From an uncultured Oscillospiraceae bacterium (GTDB lineage: Bacteria; Bacillota; Clostridia; Oscillospirales; Oscillospiraceae): a DNA stretch of 64,000 bases. Shown in pieces: positions 8,536-16,675 of the stretch; the stretch's first letter is position 1, and each line of letters starts with the position of its first letter. A model generated the notes under the pieces. That model was not told the origin of the DNA and did not search any database. It was given only the letters and a program-made list of their open reading frames with translations. The stretch is from NCBI GenBank assembly GCA_934670025.1, contig CAKUOS010000003.1, forward strand, positions 11,076 through 75,075. Reading direction: 5' to 3'. Both the position numbers and the translations under genes were made by a program.

Positions 8536-10158
8536 TTACGCATCTTTGCGGCGGACGACGGCCCGCTTGATGAACAGGAAGCCGAGCATCAGCGCGAAGC
8601 TGACGGCCCACGTAACGTACACGTTCTGCACGAAGCCGGCCACGATGAAGCCCGCGAAGCTGACCGCCGCGACGGACACGGCATACGGCAGCTGCGTCGT
8701 GACATGGTCCAGATGGTTGCACTGCGCGCCGGCCGAGGCCATGATCGTCGTATCGGAGATGGGGGAGCAGTGGTCGCCGCAGACGGCGCCCGCGCAGCAC
8801 GCGGAGATGCCGATGATGAGCAGCGGGCTGTCGGCCGGGAACACGGCCGTGACGATCGGGATCAGGATGCCGAACGTGCCCCAGCTCGTACCGGAGGCGA
8901 AGGCCAGAATGCACGCGACGAGGAAGATGACCGCGGGGAGCATACTGTAGAGGTAATCGGAGGCCGTGAGCATGAGATCATGGACGTAGTTGCTCGCGCC
9001 GAGCGAGTTGATCATCGCCTTCAGAGACACCGCCAGCGTCAGGATGATGATCGGCGGGACCATGGCGACGAAGCCCTTCGGCACGCATTCCATCGCTTCC
9101 TTGAACGAGAGCACCTTGCGCGCGACGAGATAGATGACCGTCAGCACCAGCGCGATGATGCCGCCCCAGGGCAGACCCACGAAAGCGTCGGTGTTGCCGA
9201 ACGCGCCGATGAAATCGCCCGCGTAGTCCGTGCAGCCCGAGGCGTCTGCGCCGAAGAAGCCGCCGACGTAGACCATGCCGAGCGTGCAGGTGACGATGAG
9301 CGCGAGCACCGGCAGGATCAGGTCGATGACGCGGCCCTTTTCGTTCGGCGTCTCATCCGCGCCGCCCGCAAGGGCGGACAGATCGCCGCCTGCGGCCTTG
9401 CGCTCAAACTCGCGCATGGGGCCGTAGTCAAATTTCATGGCGATCGTGGCGATGATGAACACGAACGTCAGAAGGGAATAGAGGTTATACGGGATCGCGC
9501 GCACGAACAGCTCGATGCCGCTCATGCCGGTGTTCAGATCCGCGGCCGTCGTCGAGACCGCTGCCGCCCACGACGAGATCGGCGCGATCATGCACACGGG
9601 CGCGGCCGTGGCGTCGATGAGATACGCCAGCTTCGGGCGGGAGATCTTGTGGCTGTCGGTGACGGGCCGCATGACGGAGCCGACCGTCAGGCAGTTGAAA
9701 TAGTCGTCGATGAAAATGAGAATGCCCAGCACGAACGTCGCCAGCTCTGCGCCGGCGCGCGTTTTGATGTGCGTCTCGGCCCAGCGGCCGAACGCGGCCG
9801 AGCCGCCCGCGGCGTTGACCAGCGCGACGATGATGCCCAGCAGCACGAGGAAGAGGAAAATACCGGCGTTGCCGGAGATCGCGCTGACAAGACCGTCGTT
9901 GACGATGGTGTCGAGCGTGGCGACGGGATGGAAGCCGCAGGTAAACAGGCCGCCGACGATCACGCCGATGAACAGCGAGGAATACGCCTCCTTGGTGATG
10001 AGCGCGAGGACGATAGCGATGACGGGCGGCAGCAGCGACCACGCCGTGTCGGTGAGCGCGCCGCCGTTTGCGCAGATCACAGCCGCCGCGACCATCAGCG
10101 CGAGCAGGACCGCCGCGACAAGGACCGTCAGCGCGGTGGTGGAACGGGATTTTTTCAT
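8536..10158 (-). CDS. NhaC-family transporter, probable lysine permease (LysW-type)
   Basis: 540-residue multipass transporter of the NhaC Na+/H+ antiporter superfamily; segments such as PISSWAAAVSTTA and CGDHCSPISDTT match the family. The gene follows a lysine riboswitch with its own terminator, and comparative genomics of lysine regulons (Rodionov and colleagues) named riboswitch-controlled NhaC-like proteins LysW, predicted lysine transporters. Lysine import, probably cation-coupled, is therefore more likely than sodium/proton exchange. The ATG at 10158 was chosen over the ATG at 10167 because the SD (GGAG) sits nine bases before the former and abuts the latter. Single-gene transcription unit. 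Confidence 0.85.
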   Translation of the reverse strand: MKKSRSTTALTVLVAAVLLALMVAAAVICANGGALTDTAWSLLPPVIAIVLALITKEAYSSLFIGVIVGGLFTCGFHPVATLDTIVNDGLVSAISGNAGIFLFLVLLGIIVALVNAAGGSAAFGRWAETHIKTRAGAELATFVLGILIFIDDYFNCLTVGSVMRPVTDSHKISRPKLAYLIDATAAPVCMIAPISSWAAAVSTTAADLNTGMSGIELFVRAIPYNLYSLLTFVFIIATIAMKFDYGPMREFERKAAGGDLSALAGGADETPNEKGRVIDLILPVLALIVTCTLGMVYVGGFFGADASGCTDYAGDFIGAFGNTDAFVGLPWGGIIALVLTVIYLVARKVLSFKEAMECVPKGFVAMVPPIIILTLAVSLKAMINSLGASNYVHDLMLTASDYLYSMLPAVIFLVACILAFASGTSWGTFGILIPIVTAVFPADSPLLIIGISACCAGAVCGDHCSPISDTTIMASAGAQCNHLDHVTTQLPYAVSVAAVSFAGFIVAGFVQNVYVTWAVSFALMLGFLFIKRAVVRRKDA

Positions 10159-10183
10159 AGGTGACATCTCCTGAATAAAAATA

Positions 10184-10208
10184 CGTCATGATATTCGTTA
10201 TCATGACG
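10184..10208 (-). terminator. Expression-platform terminator of the lysine riboswitch
   Basis: Perfect 10-bp inverted repeat CGTCATGATA/TATCATGACG with a 5-nt loop. On the minus strand it is followed by TATTTTTATT and then the SD of the transporter gene. It would end transcription when the lysine-bound aptamer forms. Confidence 0.85.
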
Positions 10209-10229
10209 CATACAAATCCGATGTCCGCG

Positions 10230-10395
10230 CATGACAGCTCTCCACGCTCTGCGTGACAGTCCGTAAGATCTTCTCTCACGGCCCAGAGACGGCGCGCGCA
10301 GGAACGGCGGCGGCTCTTCGGCGGGATCCCCTTTCCGGCGCCCGGTTCCTGCCGGTCGTCTGCGCCATACTGATGTCTCCCGCGCCTCTATCATA
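10230..10395 (-). promoter_or_regulatory. Lysine riboswitch (L-box) aptamer
   Basis: Read on the minus strand the leader shows the L-box landmarks in order: AGAGGCGCG, ATCAGTATG, GGAAAGGGGATCCCGCCGAAG, a CTGGGCCGT segment, GGACTGTCACG and GGAGAGCTGTC. The closing stem P1 pairs TATGATAG (10395-10388) with CTGTCATG (10237-10230), including two G-U pairs. Transcription starts only a few bases upstream. It precedes a terminator hairpin, the usual OFF-switch arrangement when lysine is abundant. Confidence 0.88.
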
Positions 10396-10405
10396 ACTAT
10401 TCATC

Positions 10406-10433
10406 ATTATACACAGGAATATCCGCTTGTCAA
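10406..10433 (-). promoter_or_regulatory. Promoter of the lysine-riboswitch transcript
   Basis: Consensus TTGACA (10428-10433), a 16-bp spacer and consensus TATAAT (10406-10411) on the minus strand, about 10 bp ahead of the aptamer. Confidence 0.9.
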
Positions 10434-10529
10434 TGCATTTATGAACAAATTTTGAATATCCGCGCGAACCGTGACGGACGGTGCCGCAATGCGCCGTGTG
10501 CGCATACGATGAAACGGGAGGGATGCACC

Positions 10530-10784
10530 ATGTTTTCCTATCTATTCACGTTCCGCGGTCTGACGGCGGCACAGACCGCGCGGGACGTTCTGCGCGGCGC
10601 GGGGATCTTCGCGCGGCTCCAGCGCGCGCCGGGGGAGATATCCGGGCTCGGCTGCACGTGGGCGCTGCACGTGGCCGCGGGCGACGGCCTGCGCGCGGCG
10701 GATACGCTGCGCGCCTACAGCTGCGCCGTCTCGGGCAGCTACCGGCGGCAGGCGAACGGATATCTGGAGCGCGCGGAGCTGTGA
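10530..10784 (+). CDS. DUF3343 family protein (putative Se/S carrier-like)
   Basis: 84-residue small protein of the DUF3343 type (opens MFSYLFTFRGLTAAQTARD). Such proteins are usually found next to cysteine-desulfurase-like enzymes or selenium-related genes, and are proposed sulfur or selenium carriers. The ATG at 10530 follows GGGAGGG by a normal spacing; earlier in-frame ATGs at 10509 and upstream lack an SD. The stop overlaps the GTG start of the desulfurase gene (GTGA), implying coupled translation. A cysteine-bearing CAVSG segment sits near the C-terminus; whether it carries sulfur is unknown. Confidence 0.75.
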   Translation: MFSYLFTFRGLTAAQTARDVLRGAGIFARLQRAPGEISGLGCTWALHVAAGDGLRAADTLRAYSCAVSGSYRRQANGYLERAEL

Positions 10785-11920
10785 TCTATCTTGACGCCGG
10801 CGCGACGACGCTGCAAAAGCCGCCTTCCGTCGCCGCCGCCGTATCGCGCGCGATCGCGCAGTGCGCAACGCCGGGGCGCGGCGGACATCCGCCCGCCATG
10901 CGCGCGGCTGAGGCCGTCTACGACTGCCGTCTGCTGGCGGCGGAGCTTTTTGACTGCCGCCCGGAGCGGGTCGTGTTCACGATGAACGCCACGCACGCGC
11001 TCAATCTCGCGATCAAAACGCTTGTAAGGCCGGGGCAGAAGGCCGTCATCTCCGGATTTGAGCATAACGCCGTCCTGCGGCCGCTGCACCATATCGGCGC
11101 GCGCATCACCGTCTGCGGCCGAAAGCTCTTTGACCCGGCCGATACGCTGGCCGCGTTCGAAGCGGCCGTCACGCCCGATACCGCCGCGGTCATCTGTACG
11201 CACGTGTCGAACGTCTTCGGCTATGTGCTGCCGGTGGACGGCGTCGCGGCCGTCTGCCGCGCGCGCGGCGTGCCGCTCATCGTCGACGCTTCGCAGTCTG
11301 CGGGGCTGCTTCCGGTGTCGCTGCGGGCGTGGGACGCGGCGTTCGTCTGTATGCCGGGGCATAAATCGCTCTACGGCCCGCAGGGGACGGGGCTGCTGCT
11401 GTGCGGTACAGTGCCCGATACGCTCCTCGAGGGCGGCAGCGGCAGCGATTCGCGCCTGCCCGATATGCCGCCCGGACTTCCGGAGCACGCCGAGGCCGGC
11501 ACGCAGAATGTGTGCGGCGTCTGCGGACTTCTTGAGGGACTGCGCTTTGTGCGCAGCCGCACGCCCGGGGCGCTGCTTGCGCATGAGCGGGCGCTGCGCG
11601 CGCAGCTGTGCGAGGCGCTTGCGGGCAGCGGGGCGCTGCTGTTCACCGGGCCGCCGCAGACCGGTACGCTCTCGCTGTGCGTGCCGGGCACGGACTGCGA
11701 GACGCTTGCGCAGCGGCTGGCCGCGCACGGCGTGTGCGTACGCGCCGGTCTGCACTGTGCGCCGCTGGCGCACGAGTCGGCCGGGACGCTCGGCACGGGC
11801 ACGGTCCGCGTGAGCCTGTCGGCGTTCAATACGGAAAAGGAGATCCGCCGCGCCGCCGAGCTCGTCAGAAGCGACCTCGACGGAACGAGTCTTCACGAAG
11901 CGAAGCCGCTTATTCTCTAA
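10781..11920 (+). CDS. Class V aminotransferase, cysteine desulfurase-like
   Basis: 379-residue PLP enzyme of the NifS/SufS superfamily. It opens with IYLDAGATTLQKPPS, carries the Schiff-base lysine in MPGHKSLYGPQG (about residue 195) and the candidate persulfide cysteine in GLHCAPLAH (about residue 325). It should take sulfur from cysteine (or selenium from selenocysteine) and hand it to a carrier, perhaps the coupled DUF3343 protein. The GTG start at 10781 overlaps the upstream stop. The last dozen residues (GTSLHEAKPLIL) and the stop codon are encoded by repeat module D, so the native C-terminus has probably been replaced. Confidence 0.85.
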   Translation: MIYLDAGATTLQKPPSVAAAVSRAIAQCATPGRGGHPPAMRAAEAVYDCRLLAAELFDCRPERVVFTMNATHALNLAIKTLVRPGQKAVISGFEHNAVLRPLHHIGARITVCGRKLFDPADTLAAFEAAVTPDTAAVICTHVSNVFGYVLPVDGVAAVCRARGVPLIVDASQSAGLLPVSLRAWDAAFVCMPGHKSLYGPQGTGLLLCGTVPDTLLEGGSGSDSRLPDMPPGLPEHAEAGTQNVCGVCGLLEGLRFVRSRTPGALLAHERALRAQLCEALAGSGALLFTGPPQTGTLSLCVPGTDCETLAQRLAAHGVCVRAGLHCAPLAHESAGTLGTGTVRVSLSAFNTEKEIRRAAELVRSDLDGTSLHEAKPLIL

Positions 11921-11971
11921 ATCCGTTTCTTCCTTTCCAGACCGCAAACGCTTCGCTGGTTTGCGGTCTGG
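11882..11971 (+). repeat. Module D repeat with hairpin, doubles as terminator
   Basis: Begins GGAACGAGTC inside the desulfurase gene, continues through CTTATTCTCTAAA and TTCTTCCTTTCC and ends in the stem CCAGACCGCAAAC / GTTTGCGGTCTGG (11937-11971) followed by CTTTTTG. Related copies lie at 16676-16716, 27488-27539, 35078-35160, 35438-35522 and 62077-62155 with different stem sequences. Confidence 0.8.
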
Positions 11972-11997
11972 CTTTTTGCGCAATCTTTCAAATTAGC

Positions 11998-12380
11998 GTA
12001 GGGGCCGATGCCGAGCGCAGCCGTTGGCAGCTCTGCTGCCTTACGGATGCGGCCTGCCCTTTACGGGTACACATCGGCCCGCTGGGAAGTTGCGAATTCG
12101 CCGCAGATTTCCGTAGAAACAGTACTTTCTGCCGGGCGGACAGGGTCGTCCGCCCCTACAACGCATATTCGGGACACTGTGTCTTGTAGGGGCCGGCGAC
12201 TCTGCCGGCCCGCCCGGAAGTTGCGAATTCGCCGCAGATTTCCGTAAAAACCGGCGCGTTCCGCCGGGCCGATGTGGGCATCGGCCCCTACGCAAATTTG
12301 GAGGACTGATGAAAATCATACTGCCTGACAAATTTTGAACGCAAAGCCGTTTCCGCCGCGGGCATCGGCCCCTACCGGAC
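11998..12380. repeat. Mosaic repeat locus 2 (module A variants, internal duplication)
   Basis: No gene is visible from 11972 to 12440. Module A occurs with a roughly 57-nt insertion in its loop (11998-12081), as variant stems at 12136-12162 and 12186-12212, intact and inverted at 12265-12291 and as a half copy near 12358-12376. A segment beginning GGAAGTTGCGAATTCGCCGC occurs twice, at about 12084-12120 and 12214-12250, flanking the variants. Confidence 0.85.
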
Positions 12381-12440
12381 GCATCCAAAACCGCGGGTCC
12401 ATTTTCCCGAAACTTCGGTAAACTTTCTTCCGGTCTGCCC

Positions 12441-12469
12441 TTGCGCAGAGGGCGTATTTGGAGTATAAT
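12441..12469 (+). promoter_or_regulatory. Promoter of the cdaA operon
   Basis: TTGCGC (12441-12446), a 17-bp spacer and consensus TATAAT (12464-12469), 36 bp before the cdaA start. Confidence 0.85.
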
Positions 12470-12505
12470 CTAAACTATCTATAAGTATCTGTGGGAGAAT
12501 GGCCT

Positions 12506-13375
12506 ATGGCTTCCTTACGTGTATTCTTCCAGGACCTTCTGTACCGGATCCCCGGCATCGGGATCACCGATATTGTCGATATCCTGGTTGTTTCCATCAT
12601 ATTTTATGCGCTTTTGCGCCTCATCCGCTCCACAAGCGCCGCGCGCGTCGCACGCACGATCCTGCTGTTCCTGTTCATCACGCTCCTGACGGACGTGCTG
12701 CATCTGTATACGCTCAACTGGCTGCTCAACAAGATCCTCGAGGTCGGCGCCATCGCGCTCATCATCGTGTTCCAGCCGGAGCTTCGCCGCGCGCTCGAGC
12801 GTGTCGGCGCGCAGCTGCACTTCAGGCTCCTGTCGACGCAGCCGTCGCTGTCTATCGAGCAGAGCGCCATCGCCGCGACCGTGCAGGCGTGCGAGATCAT
12901 GTCGCGCGAGCGTGTGGGCGTGCTGCTCGTGTTCGAGCGCACCACGCCGCTCGACGAATACTTCAAGACCGGCACGCTCGTCGACGCGCAGCTGTCCGAT
13001 CAGCTGCTGCGCAACCTCTTCTTTAAAAATTCCCCGCTGCACGACGGCGCGGTCATCGTCCGCGGCGGCCGCGTGGCGGCGGCCGGCTGCGTCATGCCGC
13101 TGAGCGACAATCCGCATCTGCCCGCCGATCTCGGTACGCGGCACCGCGCGGGCGTCGGCACGAGCGAAACATCCGACGCCGTCGTGGTCATCGTGTCCGA
13201 GGAAAACGGGACGATCTCCGTCGCCATCGGCGGGATGCTCAAGCGCCATCTTGCGCCGCAGACGCTGCAAAAGCTGCTGACCAACGAGCTTATCGACAGC
13301 GAATCGGAGAAAAAGCCGCTCATCCGCCGGCTCGCGGCGCTGTTTGCCAGGAAGGACGGTTCCAATGAAAAGTAA
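12506..13375 (+). CDS. cdaA: Diadenylate cyclase CdaA
   Basis: 289 residues: three N-terminal membrane helices then a DisA_N-type cyclase domain. The catalytic signatures DGAVIVRGG and GTRHRAGVGTSE (DGA and RHR motifs) are intact, so it should condense two ATP into cyclic di-AMP at the membrane. The ATG at 12506 was preferred because GGGAGA precedes it by a normal distance; the GTG at 12491 overlaps that SD. It is first in a long plus-strand run and overlaps cdaR, its usual regulator. The common third partner glmM is absent here. Confidence 0.95.
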   Translation: MASLRVFFQDLLYRIPGIGITDIVDILVVSIIFYALLRLIRSTSAARVARTILLFLFITLLTDVLHLYTLNWLLNKILEVGAIALIIVFQPELRRALERVGAQLHFRLLSTQPSLSIEQSAIAATVQACEIMSRERVGVLLVFERTTPLDEYFKTGTLVDAQLSDQLLRNLFFKNSPLHDGAVIVRGGRVAAAGCVMPLSDNPHLPADLGTRHRAGVGTSETSDAVVVIVSEENGTISVAIGGMLKRHLAPQTLQKLLTNELIDSESEKKPLIRRLAALFARKDGSNEK

Positions 13376-14627
13376 GCTCTTCGCCATGATCGTCTCCATC
13401 CTCGCGGCGATGTGCCTCTGGGTCTACGTCGTGACCGTCGTCAACCCCGACGACGACGTGGTCATCGGCAACATCCCCGTGACGTTCTCCGGGGCGGAGG
13501 TTTTGCGCGAGGATCATCAGCTGGTCATCACCGGCGATTATCAGGAGTTCGTCTCCGTACATTTTTACGGGAAAAATACCGATCTCAAGACGCTCGAACA
13601 GCATAAGGACGAGATCCGGGCCGTCGTCGACGTGTCCCGGGTGCGCAGCACCAAGGAATATACGCTCAGCTACGACTTGCAGCTGCCCAGCGCCGTCTCG
13701 GCCTCGTCCCTCACGAAGATGGAGGGCAGCCCTTCGTCCATCACCTTTACCGTCGAGCGGCAGATCTCCAAGCCGGTCGAGATTACGGGCGATTTCTCCA
13801 ACGTCCGGATCGCCGAGGGCTATATGCTCGACAGCACGAGCTTTGACTATGACTCCGTGCAGATCACAGGCCCCGAATCCATCGTGTCGACCGTCCGCTC
13901 GGCACAGGTCACGCTCGAACGAACCAACGTCGACAAGACTCTGACCGAGTCCGTGCCGTTCGTGCTGCTCGACAAGGACGGCAATCAGGTCGACAGCTCG
14001 CAGCTGACCATGAGCATCGACGCCGTGGAGATCACGATGAAGATCGTCAAGTACAAGGTCGTGCCGATCGAGGTGCAGTTCACCGACGGCGGCGGCGCAA
14101 AGGCAGAGACCGACGTGGAATATGAGGCCGACATCACCGCCGTGACGCTCTCGGGCGACGCGACGACGCTCGACGGGCTCAATTCCATCCTGCTCGACCC
14201 CATCGACCTGTCCATGCTTTCGAGCAACGACGAGACGGTCACGCGCACCATCCTCATCCCCAACGACGCGAAAAACGTCTCCGGGCAGGAGGAAGTTTCG
14301 ATCCACGTGACCATCAAAAACAAGCAGATCAAGACGCTGCGCACGACGAACATCGTCTTCGTCGGCGTCGACGAGGAAAAGTTCAGGGCCACGAGCCTTT
14401 CCCAGCAGGTGCAGGTCACCATCCGCGCCGACAGCGCCGACGCCGGGCGCATCCTGGCCGGCAATATCCGCATCGTCGCGGATATGAGCAGCTACACGCA
14501 GACCGGCACGTATCAGGTGCCTGTGACCGTGTACGTCGACGGCTACGAATCCGCCGGCGCCATCGGCCGCTATTCCATCGCCGTCAATCTGGCGGATGCA
14601 GAAACGAACGCGAATGAAACGCGATAA
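13365..14627 (+). CDS. cdaR: CdaR, YbbR-domain regulator of CdaA
   Basis: 420 residues with an N-terminal membrane anchor (FAMIVSILAAMCLWVYVVTVV) followed by an extracytoplasmic region made of about four YbbR-type beta domains. CdaR proteins sit outside the membrane and modulate the adjacent diadenylate cyclase. The ATG at 13365 overlaps the end of cdaA by 11 bp and has AGGAAGGACGG as SD. The in-frame upstream ATG at 13344 would lengthen the overlap without a better SD. The C-terminus after the last YbbR unit is short and polar. Confidence 0.93.
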   Translation: MKSKLFAMIVSILAAMCLWVYVVTVVNPDDDVVIGNIPVTFSGAEVLREDHQLVITGDYQEFVSVHFYGKNTDLKTLEQHKDEIRAVVDVSRVRSTKEYTLSYDLQLPSAVSASSLTKMEGSPSSITFTVERQISKPVEITGDFSNVRIAEGYMLDSTSFDYDSVQITGPESIVSTVRSAQVTLERTNVDKTLTESVPFVLLDKDGNQVDSSQLTMSIDAVEITMKIVKYKVVPIEVQFTDGGGAKAETDVEYEADITAVTLSGDATTLDGLNSILLDPIDLSMLSSNDETVTRTILIPNDAKNVSGQEEVSIHVTIKNKQIKTLRTTNIVFVGVDEEKFRATSLSQQVQVTIRADSADAGRILAGNIRIVADMSSYTQTGTYQVPVTVYVDGYESAGAIGRYSIAVNLADAETNANETR

Positions 14628-14642
14628 TTGGAGGAGTCAACC

Positions 14643-15521
14643 GTGATCAGAAGTATGACCGGCTACGGCCGCGCCGTGCAGACCATCGACGGACGCGAGA
14701 TCACCGTGGAGATGCGCGCCGTCAACAACCGCTATCTCGACCTGAATGTCAAGCTGCCGCGTATGTATGCCTTTGCAGAGGACGCCGTCAAGTCCGCCGT
14801 CAAGGCGCAGATTGCCCGCGGCAAGCTCGACGTGTTCATCACCGTCGGCGGCGCTGCGGACGAGAGTTTGCAGGTTTCGCTCAATAAACCCGTGCTCGAG
14901 GGCTATCTTGCCGCGCTGCGGACCATCGCGTCCGAATACGACGTGCGCGACGATATCTCCGTCATGGCGCTCTCGCGCCTGCCGGACGTGTTCACCGTGG
15001 AAAAGCAGGAGGCCGACGAGCAGAAGCTCACCGCAGATCTGCTTTCCGTCGTGAACGAGGCTGTCGCAAAGTTCAACGCCATGCGCGAAAAAGAGGGACA
15101 GGCGATGGAGGCCGACCTCCGCAGCCGCGCGAAGACCGTTCTTGCGCTCGTCGAAAAGGTCGAGGCCTGCAGCCCCGTCACGCTTGCGGAATACCGCGCG
15201 CGCCTGACGGAAAAGATGCAGGAGGTGCTCGGCACGACGAACATCGACGAGGGCCGCATTTTGCAGGAAGCCGCTGTCTACGCCGACAAGATCGCCGTCG
15301 ATGAGGAGACGGTCCGCCTGCGCAGCCACCTCAGCCAGCTCGATCAGATGCTGACCGCGGGCGGCGCGATCGGCCGCAAGCTCGATTTCCTCCTTCAGGA
15401 ATTCAACCGCGAGGCCAACACCATCGGCTCCAAGGGCAACGATCTGGAGCAGGCGCGCACCGTCGTCGAGCTCAAGGCGGAGCTGGAAAAGATCCGCGAG
15501 CAGACGCAGAATATCGAGTAA
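14643..15521 (+). CDS. yicC: YicC family endoribonuclease
   Basis: 292 residues with the characteristic opening IRSMTGYGRA and RAVNNRYLDLNVKLPR, and the conserved C-terminal block KLDFLLQEFNREANTIGSK. Characterised relatives (YicC/YloC) are single-strand endoribonucleases. The GTG at 14643 is the start: it follows GGAGG by a normal spacing, whereas the TTG at 14628 overlaps the SD. It lies upstream of remA and gmk, the standard Firmicutes order yloC-remA-gmk-rpoZ. Confidence 0.93.
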   Translation: MIRSMTGYGRAVQTIDGREITVEMRAVNNRYLDLNVKLPRMYAFAEDAVKSAVKAQIARGKLDVFITVGGAADESLQVSLNKPVLEGYLAALRTIASEYDVRDDISVMALSRLPDVFTVEKQEADEQKLTADLLSVVNEAVAKFNAMREKEGQAMEADLRSRAKTVLALVEKVEACSPVTLAEYRARLTEKMQEVLGTTNIDEGRILQEAAVYADKIAVDEETVRLRSHLSQLDQMLTAGGAIGRKLDFLLQEFNREANTIGSKGNDLEQARTVVELKAELEKIREQTQNIE

Positions 15522-15533
15522 GGCGGTGCGGGA

Positions 15534-15797
15534 ATGAAACTGATCGCCATCGGCTTCGGCAACGTCGTCGCCGCGAGCCGTATCCTGGCCGTTGTAAGCC
15601 CGGATTCCGCGCCGATCAAGCGCGTTGTGCAGGAGGCGCGCGAGCGCGGGATGCTCATCGACGCATCCTTCGGCCGCAGGACAAAATCGGTGCTCCTCAT
15701 GGACACCGACCATGTCGTCCTGTCCGCCGTCACACCGGAGACCATCGCCGCGCGCGTCGAGGAAAAAGCATCGGAGGAGGCTGGCACGAGGACATGA
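15534..15797 (+). CDS. remA: Extracellular matrix regulator RemA (DUF370)
   Basis: 87 residues, matching the RemA/DUF370 family (opens [20 protein letters not shown]). In Bacillus subtilis RemA is a DNA-binding activator of biofilm-matrix operons. The position between yicC and gmk is the conserved one. Its stop overlaps the gmk start (ATGA). Target promoters in this organism are unknown. Confidence 0.93.
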   Translation: MKLIAIGFGNVVAASRILAVVSPDSAPIKRVVQEARERGMLIDASFGRRTKSVLLMDTDHVVLSAVTPETIAARVEEKASEEAGTRT

Positions 15798-16420
15798 AGG
15801 GAAAACTGTTTGCCGTGTCCGGGCCGTCCGGAGTCGGAAAAAATACGGTTTTGAACCGCGTGATGCAGCTGCGCGAAAACGTACAGTATTCCGTGTCGGC
15901 CACGTCGCGCGCCATGCGTCCCGGCGAGATCGACGGGAAGAGCTATTACTTCGTCACGCGCGAGGCGTTTGAGAAAATGATCGCCGGCGGCGAGCTGCTC
16001 GAACACGCCGAGTATGTCGGCAATTACTACGGCACGCCCGTAAAACCCATTCGTGCGGCCATGGACGCCGGGATCGACGTCGTCATGGACGTCGACGTGG
16101 TCGGCGCGCTGAACATCAAAGAACGCCTGCCCGAGACGGTGCTCGTCTTCCTGACCGCGCCGTCGATGCAGGAGATCCGCCGGAGGCTGCAAAGCCGCGG
16201 CGATGTCGACCCGCAGGCGCTTGAAGGGCGCATGGAGCGGGCAAAATGGGAATGTGAACAGGCGGAGCGATACGAGTATCTGGTCGTCAATGATACGGTC
16301 GAGCACGCCGCGGCGGAGCTCAACGCGATCATGACCGCCGAAAAATGCAGAATGATGGATCGCATCCATTGTATAAAGGAGGAACTTTCATGCTTTACCC
16401 CGCAATGTCGGAATTACTGA
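15794..16420 (+). CDS. gmk: Guanylate kinase
   Basis: 208 residues; phosphorylates GMP to GDP with ATP. The P-loop reads GPSGVGKNT (residues 10-18), followed by the GMP-binding region [20 protein letters not shown] and the lid region. Length fits the family. The ATG at 15794 overlaps the remA stop. The 3-prime end overlaps rpoZ by 31 bp, so the final residues ([14 protein letters not shown]) read through the rpoZ SD and start; this is a normal compact arrangement rather than a frameshift. Confidence 0.95.
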   Translation: MKGKLFAVSGPSGVGKNTVLNRVMQLRENVQYSVSATSRAMRPGEIDGKSYYFVTREAFEKMIAGGELLEHAEYVGNYYGTPVKPIRAAMDAGIDVVMDVDVVGALNIKERLPETVLVFLTAPSMQEIRRRLQSRGDVDPQALEGRMERAKWECEQAERYEYLVVNDTVEHAAAELNAIMTAEKCRMMDRIHCIKEELSCFTPQCRNY

Positions 16421-16596
16421 AGAACGTCGACAGCCGTTACCTGCTCGTCAATGTCGTGGCGCATCGCGCGCGGCAGCTGTCCATCGAGTCGGAGCTGACG
16501 CATGAGCCGCTGGAGGAGAAGCCCGTGACGCTCGCCATCCGCGAGGTCGCCGACGGCAAGCTCCGCGCCGAGCTCGACGAGAAATACAAGCACTGA
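16390..16596 (+). CDS. rpoZ: RNA polymerase omega subunit
   Basis: 68-residue omega subunit: [19 protein letters not shown] followed by AHRARQL and the conserved EKPVTLAIREVADGK segment. It helps assemble the beta-prime subunit. The start at 16390 is set by AAGGAGG eight bases upstream, inside the end of gmk. It lies directly after gmk as in other Firmicutes. A strong hairpin follows about 30 bp downstream, so the first transcription unit may end here. Confidence 0.93.
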   Translation: MLYPAMSELLKNVDSRYLLVNVVAHRARQLSIESELTHEPLEEKPVTLAIREVADGKLRAELDEKYKH

Positions 16597-16626
16597 GCCG
16601 TGAAGCAGGGCCAAGGCCCTCGTGAC

Positions 16627-16660
16627 CCAAAACGCAAGCCCGGCTTGCGTTTTGGTTTTT
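16627..16660 (+). terminator. Terminator after rpoZ (D-type hairpin)
   Basis: A 14-bp perfect stem CCAAAACGCAAGCC / GGCTTGCGTTTTGG (16627-16655, 1-nt loop) followed by TTTTTGG. It probably separates cdaA-rpoZ from priA-rsgA, although I see no convincing promoter for priA. Confidence 0.7.
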
Positions 16661-16675
16661 GGAGCAAAAACTCCT

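Noticed and set aside
8536-10158. Plain Na+/H+ antiporter annotation
   Set aside because: The family is right but the lysine riboswitch argues for lysine transport.
12309-12335. 8-codon ORF (MKIILPDKF) with a GGAGG upstream
   Set aside because: Lies within repeat-derived sequence before the cdaA promoter; too short to support.
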